Origin: Bacteriovorax sp.
GTDB lineage: Bacteria > Bdellovibrionota > Bacteriovoracia > Bacteriovoracales > Bacteriovoracaceae
Reading direction: 5' to 3'
Assembly: GCA_014376445.1 (NCBI GenBank)
Contig: JACMRM010000031.1
Coordinates: 1-41,461, forward strand
Length of the DNA: 41,461 bases
In this document: in pieces, positions 41,461 through 41,461 of the stretch
How the letters are laid out: each line of letters opens with the position of its first letter
Numbering within the stretch: position 1 is the first letter of the stretch
Notes under the pieces: model-generated
What the model saw: the letters and a program-made list of their open reading frames with translations, nothing else
Database searches by the model: none
What the model was told of the DNA's origin: nothing
Translations under genes and position numbers: made by a program

Positions 41461-41461
41461 T

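Overview
The window is one continuous surface-polysaccharide locus (LPS O-antigen or capsule type) from an AT-rich Gram-negative bacterium. Nearly every gene encodes a glycosyltransferase, nucleotide-sugar enzyme, membrane export or polymerisation protein, or a sugar-decorating enzyme. The base composition and gene mix would suit an AT-rich Bdellovibrionota (Bacteriovorax-like) or a Leptospira-like organism, but no housekeeping gene is present to settle this. I saw no rRNA, tRNA, CRISPR array, transposase or phage gene. No stretch longer than about 210 bases lacks a gene.

Layout. (1) 1-5010: the end of a cut-off gene, a GT2 glycosyltransferase and a Wzy-like polymerase on the plus strand, then a GT4, a GT2 and a NodB-type deacetylase on the minus strand. 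(2) 5073-10819, minus: ABC exporter (probable lipid-linked glycan flippase), methyltransferase, GT4, hexapeptide acyltransferase and a large GT-B-like protein; a second hexapeptide acyltransferase is divergent at 10830-11459. (3) 11456-15805, minus: rfbF, rfbG, a 3,5-epimerase-like cupin, a DegT aminotransferase and a GT2, consistent with a CDP-4-keto-6-deoxyhexose made into a CDP-amino sugar. (4) 16013-22479: two FkbM methyltransferases, a PhyH dioxygenase, an OafA-like membrane acyltransferase with an SGNH domain, and another large GT-B-like protein; these look like decorating functions. (5) 22459-24362, minus: an SpsF-type nucleotidyltransferase coupled to a class I aminotransferase. (6) 24527-32192, plus: pseI and pseG, then a methyltransferase, deacetylase-like protein, ATP-grasp ligase, divergent DegT protein and a DmpG-like aldolase with a long unassigned C-terminal half. 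(7) 32249-41263, minus: 2-hydroxyacid dehydrogenase, HpcH/HpaI aldolase, SDR, HAD phosphatase, KdsB-like cytidylyltransferase, cyclase-family protein, pseB, a FemAB/GNAT protein, aldo/keto reductase and a glutamate-1-semialdehyde-aminomutase-like enzyme. Operons 6 and 7 converge on a perfect 15-bp-stem hairpin.

Interpretation. pseB, pseG and pseI indicate a pseudaminic-acid-type nonulosonic acid, but no standard PseC, PseH or PseF is visible. The neighbouring aminotransferases, GNAT protein and SpsF-like enzyme are candidates for these steps. The aldolase, HAD, KdsB-like, SDR and dehydrogenase block resembles the logic of KDO synthesis (aldol addition, dephosphorylation, CMP activation) but uses different enzyme families. 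It is the best candidate here for an undescribed sugar-acid pathway. The ATP-grasp, DegT-like and DmpG-like trio is a second candidate, perhaps making an unusual acyl or amino-acid substituent.

Many genes overlap by 1-22 bp, several start with TTG or GTG behind good ribosome sites, and the strand changes often. This is the patchwork expected of a locus assembled from exchanged cassettes. All functions are read from motifs and context; none was checked against a database.
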